DNA from: Heterodera schachtii
Taxonomy: Eukaryota; Nematoda; Chromadorea; Rhabditida; Heteroderidae
Assembly: GCA_023374025.1 (NCBI GenBank)
Contig: SIJG01000069.1
Location: forward strand, 646,846-710,845
Direction of reading: 5' to 3'
Length of the DNA: 64,000 bases
This document shows positions 57,671 to 64,000 of the stretch, piece after piece. The notes below the pieces were generated by a model. That model had not been told where the DNA came from. It saw nothing but the letters and a program-made list of their open reading frames with translations, and made no database searches. Numbering within the stretch: position 1 is the first letter of the stretch; the number at the start of each line of letters is the position of its first letter. The position numbers and the translations under genes were made by a program.

Positions 57671-57922
57671 GGTGCTGGGACGTTAGTCAAAAACCATCAA
57701 ATGGAAACTTTTTGACAGAAAATTATTCATAACTTCGCAAAAGTGAACCAAATTTTAAACTATTAATATCATTCTGTAGCCCTAAGTGTTTTTTAATTAT
57801 CCTGCAAATTTTCAAAAAAATTCATTAAGTTTCAGAAAAGTTAGGACCTGAGAAGTTCAACCAAGTTTTTTCAACATTTTTGGTTATAATTTATGATGGT
57901 TTTTGACTAACGTCAAAGCACC
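57671..57922. mobile_element. MITE, 252 bp, TIR GGTGCT, 8-bp duplication
   Basis: The ends GGTGCTGGGACGTTAGTC and GACTAACGTCAAAGCACC continue as a 29-bp inverted repeat (AAAAACCATCA inside) with few mismatches. TAATTTGC flanks both sides (57663-57670 and 57923-57930). The centre is non-coding. The 8-bp duplication is hAT-like, but the GGTG terminus differs from the others here, so the superfamily is open. Confidence 0.75.
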
Positions 57923-57930
57923 TAATTTGC

Positions 57931-59812
57931 TAACACATTTCTTAGGTCTTTAATTTTATAATGAATTGTACCCTACATGAGCAAATTAATATTTAAATCC
58001 TAACGTACCATTGCATTTATTTCGGCATACCAATTATGTAAATAATATTGATAATTATTATGCTTCTTATTTTTAATTTCCATCTTTTTCATTATTTATA
58101 TATTTCATACTTATATAGGTCTATATTCCAAGTGTATAGCAATTTTGAGTTTTTGGACAAAATTTTTTAAAAATTCCTATTTCTTATAGATTTTCTTTGA
58201 CTAATTTATTTGTCCAATAAGAAATAATTTCTTAAAAATTGAAAAAGATATAATATTTGTATATTATGAAACTTTTTCTCAAAAATAAGTTAAAGATTTT
58301 TCAAAATTATTGGTCGTTCTATGTGGTGAACCTATATTTTTTATAATATGAAAAATTGTTTTATAATAGTTTGTTTTTTAAATTCATACAGAAGTTATTT
58401 TTTATATATTTGCTATAGATAATTTTTTAATTTATATTTTAAAGGGTTTTTTTTAACAAAATGTTCATGTGCATTGTATAATATTTTTCTTTTATAAAAT
58501 ATATGATAGAATTTGTTTTTAATTGCTAAATATTATCATATCGTAAATATTTATTAAATCAAATCTGTGCTGAAATTTATCGTATTTCAACGATGTACAT
58601 CAGCTTTGTTAATTAAACATTTTTCAATATAAAAATTTATAGGAATAAAATTAAAAATCTGTTAAATAAAATTAATTTAAATGAAAAATGCATTAAAAGA
58701 GGTTCTGATACAATAAATTAGGAAATTAATTTGGAAAATATGACAAAAATTCAGTTCATTTATTTTTTTTAGAAATTTTATTTCGGGCAATAAAATGATT
58801 TCTAAATAGTAGTTATCTATTCTAAAATTTATAAATAATGTAAAAAAATTTATTATTTAAAATTTGGCATAAAAATCCGAAATTTTTTTGCCAAACATCT
58901 ATTAACCTAAAAATCTTAATATAATTATAAATTCTGTTCAATCCCTCGAATTGTCAAAGCTGACAAACGGAGCAACTATTAATAGCTCGGTCTGTACCTG
59001 GGGATCCAGGCCTATATTCTTTCTGGTTTCTGGTACAGGTACAGGCTAATTTTTGGTAACCTATTTTTTCCTGCGCCTGTTTGTTGGATGTGAGGTGAGG
59101 AGAAGAGAGCGAACATCGCCACCAACCCACATAAATTCCATTTACATTGATTTATTTTAGTGTATGGGTGAAAATTTTTTGATAGGAATTTGTGTAAGAA
59201 AATTTTTTAATTGTTAAAAATAATTTTGCCAAATATTTTCATAAAATTCCGAATTATTATAATTTTGGCAATTTTTATTTATTGCCATTTTACTGTATGA
59301 ATTCGGTATTTTTTTTTGCCAAAAAATCCCATCAAAACACATCAGAAACTCTACGCCCTCTTTCTCTTCTCTCTCTCCTATTTTTCTCTCCTCTCTCTTT
59401 CTCTCACTTATCTCTGTCTTATAATCTTTCTATTTCTTAAGGGTTCTTTTCTCCACTTGTCTATTCACTCGTTTCTCATTTCAATTTTACACATCTCTAC
59501 TCATTTTCAAAGCGACGCGCGTGCGGACGCCCACCATCCAATTGAGGCGCAGCAGCATTTTTTAGTAACCTAAGGACAAAAATTCCTTTATTCCTTTCAT
59601 CGATCTGACATTTTTTGTTTTAGTAACGAAAAATGAGGCTAATTAAATAAATAATAAAATAATGTGAAAATATTTTAAAAACATGAATAAATTTGGTCAT
59701 TTTTAAAAAAGGTCTTATACTCAATTACTTAACTTAAAAACACAATGCTTTAGTGCTTAAAGTAATACCAAACAAATAATGGTAGCAAATAACAATAATC
59801 AACGAAAGTTGA
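57931..59812. other. Desert with a pyrimidine-rich tract
   Basis: The interval is mostly AT-rich. At 59350-59470 there is a CTCTCTCTTTCTC-type tract, followed by a short GC patch (GACGCGCGTGCGGACGCCC at 59513). The open frame there is dominated by the tract, and no gene is called. Confidence 0.45.
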
Positions 59813-59820
59813 GATTAAAA

Positions 59821-60530
59821 CAGGGGTGGGATCGTCCAAAGTCGGCTTCCAAGGACGGGTATGCCGATTTGCAAGGACATAGAGGGGAAAATACATGAAA
59901 TCCAAGGACATTTAAAATTTTTATTATATGCAATGAAAAATGGTTAATATTTATTCAAATGGCTTGTATTTTTCACCGGAATGGATTTTTTCTAACATTT
60001 TTTTTTGTTTACACTGATCATTTTCCTCATTTGCTACGACTTTTTTTCTGCTTTAAAAACGCTTTTTTTTGCGGCTCGTTTTTTCATAAAATTTTGTGGG
60101 CCAGGGGGGGGGGGGGGGGTCCAGCGGCGCCGATAGGCGCCGCCGGGAGGGTAATTTGTTAACAGATTTTCACCAATGCGGATTTTGAGATAATGGCGAT
60201 GAGCATTTTTTACTTTTTCACAACACTTCTTGCGAGCGCTTTTCCGAAAGACTTTTGGGAATGGGGGGGGGGGGGGAATTATTAATAGGTTCTTCCAAAA
60301 TTGATCATTTTTAAGCATCGAATTTTAAAAATAGATAGAAAGGTCTCGGCGGTGCCGATAGGCGCCGCTGGGAAAAAAATTGGGAATTTTTGTGCAATTT
60401 CGTACCAGATTTTGCACAAAATATGTTAGAAATTCAAAAATTTGTCAAATTTCCTTTGATTATTTTTTCCATTTTTTAAATGCTCATTTCCAAGGACGTC
60501 CTTGGCATCCAAGGACGGATCCCACCCCTG
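59821..60530. mobile_element. hAT-type MITE, 710 bp, with two GC hairpins and G-runs
   Basis: The ends CAGGGGTGGGATC and GATCCCACCCCTG are perfect inverted repeats, flanked by GATTAAAA (59813-59820 and 60531-60538). CCAAGGACG repeats line both subterminal zones. The core has TTTTGCGGCTCG or GCGAGCGCTTTT-like sequence, runs of 13 or more G, and the hairpin at 60121-60146 and again at 60347-60371. The two overlapping frames are not genes. Confidence 0.9.
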
Positions 60531-60538
60531 GATTAAAA

Positions 60539-60743
60539 CTTTCAAATCACATTGAAAAAATAACAGTCTCCAAACATCTTCTATTAGTCATTCTTTATTC
60601 ACAATTAAATTTTTCAATTTATTTATGTTTATACATTTTTGTTTTCTTCCCTAAAATTTTTTTAATTTATAATAACTAATTTATAAGTGAATAATTTATT
60701 TGTTTAAATGTTTATCTTTGTTTTAAATAAATGTTTATACAAA

Positions 60744-60785
<42 letters not shown>

Positions 60786-63700
60786 TAGTTTGTGTTATGA
60801 TTTATTTTTCCATTCTAATGTGGAAATGTTTGTCGATCGGTTTATTGCAACAATATTTATCGCTTTATATTGCCAGTTTAAAATTTTAATAAATTATTTA
60901 AGCATTTCGTTTTATTTTAAGTATTATTTAAATAAATTTTGGATGTTTGAATTTATGATATTTTGCTATTAATACGTATTTTCATAAGTTTTATACCTGT
61001 CTTTATTTTATCCCATTTTTATGTTTGTTTATTTTTCAAATATTTTTTAATTTCCATTTTTATTTTCCTTGTCTCATTCTTTTTTTCAAGCGCGTAGAGC
61101 ACAATTCCCTATGGACTATCCAAGCCGTTGCGTAGCTTGTTGAAGTTGGAATATATTTACCATACTTTAATGATTTTATATTTCAATTAATAATTTTCAA
61201 CAAGGTCATTAGTTTTTTATATTTATTTCTCTTTATCAAAATTTTATAATTTAATATGTTTTAATAATTATTAACATCTCTGGTTTAAAAAAGTAGTTAA
61301 ACCTAAAAATTTAAATAAATAAGACGCAGTTCATCTTGGTCTTATTGTTGCCAATTTTAAAGTCGAAGCAAGAAACAAACATATCATTTTTCGTGCTCAT
61401 TTTATTGGGTGTTTATATTTCCATTAATTTTTTGGCTTTGAGCCATTATAATTAGTTTTTATTTTCAAGTTTAATAAAACCTTTATTCAATTCTTTTTCC
61501 TAGGCATATTATAATCCATTTATTTCTCATAAATTTACCAGTATTCACTTAATAAGGAAATATTTCTTCATTCAAACTAGTTCTATTAAAACATTACGAT
61601 CTCTATTTTTCATTTTTCAATAGAATTGTCTAATGAATGCAAATTTTCTTTAAAATGTTTGCAGAAGTAAAATTAAGAAATTGTTACTTTGGAACTTTAC
61701 ACAAAGTAAATTTATTATGAAAATTTTATTTTTTACACTTAATTATCAATTTTAAATTAATTCCTTTTTTATTACAATGGCTGTTATTTTAATTGTTTTA
61801 AATTCAGTTTAGACATTTTTCGTGTAATTCGTTTTTCAGTGGCAACTCATACAATTTATAGCCCGATGAATAAAAACTGTCAAATAATTAATAAATTTAT
61901 TTTTATTTTAATAATGATTGATTAAAGAACCGTTATAGAAATATTCGTCGTGCGTCATAAAATATTTAAGTCAATCTCTTTTTTTAATATTAGATCTTGT
62001 ATTTTAACGTTGATTATTTTATAAGTTGTTATTTAAGTTTCATTTCATAATTCTTTGCCTCGCCTTCCAAAAATAATGGCAAAAGCCGAACGCAATCGAA
62101 TATATGAAATTTGTTTTTTTAATTTTGTTTTTTTAAATTTTTTTAGTTTTTCTTTTTTAATATTTTTCTTTTTTTTATATTTGAGTTTTTAATTTTTGTC
62201 ACTCCGATGCTATGGCGACCAAATTAAAAATCCGCAAAAACTTGTAAAAGTCGTATTAAGACTCATAAAATACTTCGTTCGTTATAAGAATATTTAAGTC
62301 AATTTTTTAATTTCTTTTAATTTAACGTTATTCTTTTTACAATTTATTATTTCAGTTTAATTTAATAATTTTTGAGTTTGTTCTGTGATTTAGCACCTTA
62401 TAATTTATTTCTTATTTAAGAAACATTGCATATTTTTTTAATTTTATATTTTCGCGTGACTTTGACGCCATATGTTATGATTAAACTATACTAAAGAATT
62501 ATAACTAAAAAGATGGAAATTGTCCTTTTCTTTAGTATCTTATCTCCAGCCATTCCTTCCATCATATGCCTGCTATATGCACTAATATTATGTGCTGTTT
62601 TTATCTCGAATTTTTATGTAAATTTTTCGAAATATAACGAAATAAACCTTAAATCTTAAATACAGGCGAAAACTATTAGATAAACTATTTGGGTAATTTT
62701 AAAGATTTAAACTAATAAAAATAGCGATTTATGGACAGAAGTAAGAAAATCAAAAAAATTAATTCACGAAATAAAATAAAATTTTATATTCTTAGTATAA
62801 ATGTTAATAAAAGTATAAAACAAGTTAAAATTACTTGTTTAGTTTTTGATATGTAAATTTGTCATTTATCATAAAAAATAAATATTATTTTTTTATGTAG
62901 TTGAGTTCTATATTTCCAATATAAATAAGGATGATTTGATTAAAAATCACATTCTATTTATCTGTATAAAATTTTTAATTTTAAAATCAAAAAAGCTATT
63001 GCAAATATATAAAAAATATTATAATATTTATTTTTTATGAATTATTGGCCTATTAACTATTTAATATAATGTTGAATAAATTCAAATGCAATTTTAGCTC
63101 ATTTTAATATTGAAAATGAAATATTTCCAATTGAAATAAGTAAGTCTCTTTTTATGGACGTGGCAAAATTTTAGCAGTTAAAAATCCTTAAAATTTAAAT
63201 TTCAATCCTTTCATTTTTTAAAGTTTTTATGACAGAATATTTCCATTGCATTATTTTTGAAGGGCTCTTGGACTTTTCGAAAGTAGACCTTCCGATAGGA
63301 GGTTTTTCGACAGCAAAGAACATTCGACAATAAAACAAAAATAATGGATTTTACGACAGTAGAAATAAAAACAAATAAAATAATTTTTTATTGAAAGGGA
63401 TGATAAATAAAGCCGACGTGGCTATCATACAATAATTGTCGGACTTGTGAGAACAAAAATGCAGCAATTTGTATGATGCATTAAAATTAAGATATTGAAG
63501 AATTTAATGATCGCGCAATGATTTTATTTAAAAATAAAATTTTGTGTTTCTAATTTTTAATTCCCTTAAAATTTGGTAGCATTTATTGTATTTTATGAAT
63601 GCTTTCGAATAAATGAATTTCATATATATAAACTGAAACCTTTGTTATTATTTTATATTTTATTAAATATGTCACTCTTTCAGTAATTTTAAATTCATCA

Positions 63701-64000
63701 ATTGTTGAAGCGTCACCGTTTGTTTCAGGCTTTTCTCAGGAATATTTGGCTTGTGATTTGGTTGTAAGGCTATGTAGTGGTGTTTCAGACTAAATAGCAA
63801 AGGCAACTCTTGTGGTGTTCATAATTTTTTTCATTCATTATTATATATAGTTTGTTAATTTGTTAAACACTTTTTAATCTTTTTGAGTTCTTCTTAAGTT
63901 CAATTAGGTTTCATTTGCTTTTATTTAATTGTTGTTTTTTATTTTTCGTTCATGCTATTTATTTTCAAGTTTTAACAACTCTCAAGGTTCCTGGTTTTAT
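60539..64000. other. AT-rich desert
   Basis: No gene is supported. A (TA)n microsatellite of about 35 bases is at 60747-60781. A patch at 63262-63360 carries AAGGGCTCTTGGAC and ACGACAGTAG-type motifs, similar to the end of the MITE at 16662, followed by CCTTCCGATAGGAGG, a possible degenerate GATA hairpin. Confidence 0.45.

Noticed and set aside
59316..59573. 85-aa ORF with leader-like start
   Set aside because: Its hydrophobic part is the translation of a CTCTCTTT tract.
60034..60318. Pro-rich ORF on the minus strand
   Set aside because: It comes from the G-runs and hairpins of the hAT MITE at 59821-60530.

Overview
The window looks like nuclear DNA of a small-intron metazoan, most likely a nematode and perhaps a plant-parasitic, Meloidogyne-like one. 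The evidence is a very AT-rich background, genes with GT-AG introns of about 40-110 bp, a Bel/Pao-type LTR element, Tc1/mariner and hAT-like transposons, and no bacterial-type operons or ribosome-binding sites. The species assignment is inference; no diagnostic gene (rRNA, mitochondrial) is present.

Region 1-5.0 kb is a gene cluster on the + strand, and splicing explains it well. It holds a 93-aa two-exon gene (29-357), a 290-aa RING-finger protein in six exons (870-2198), a possible 45-aa secreted peptide in two exons (2448-2644), an 81-bp minisatellite (about 2720-3370), and a 320-aa four-exon protein with Cys pairs and an acidic tract (3912-5007). Region 5.4-8.5 kb is a transposon nest: hairpin tandem repeats, an hAT-type element (5682-7405) with a 1.14-kb Tc1/mariner foldback inside it, a GC-rich frameshifted retrocopy on the minus strand (7528-8014) and another hAT MITE (8134-8489).

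From 8.5 to 27 kb lies an AT-rich desert holding only MITEs and short coding-like islands. At 27116-31703 sits a nearly pristine Bel/Pao-type retrotransposon: 566-bp LTRs with two visible differences and a 5-bp target duplication. It has gag and an env-like reading frame but no recognisable protease, RT, RNase H or integrase. From 34 to 45.5 kb there is a degraded LINE reverse transcriptase split by a 4.35-kb hAT element that itself contains another hAT element. A large inverted duplication and a head-to-head pair of tRNA-derived SINE-like sequences follow.

From 52.3 to 54.2 kb there are two minus-strand genes: a four-exon BED-zinc-finger gene (220 aa), and a secreted, Asn/Ser-rich gene that now has three frameshifts. 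The rest (54.3-64 kb) is AT-rich DNA with MITEs.

The most unusual feature is a GC-rich hairpin of the form GGCGGCGCC-GATA-GGCGCCGCC. It occurs about ten times (25.5, 31.7, 37.2, 37.3, 37.5, 42.3, 46.1, 51.2, 60.1 and 60.3 kb). It sits inside hAT MITEs whose ends differ from one another, which suggests a shared internal module riding in several transposon families. All domain, splice and repeat calls were made by eye.
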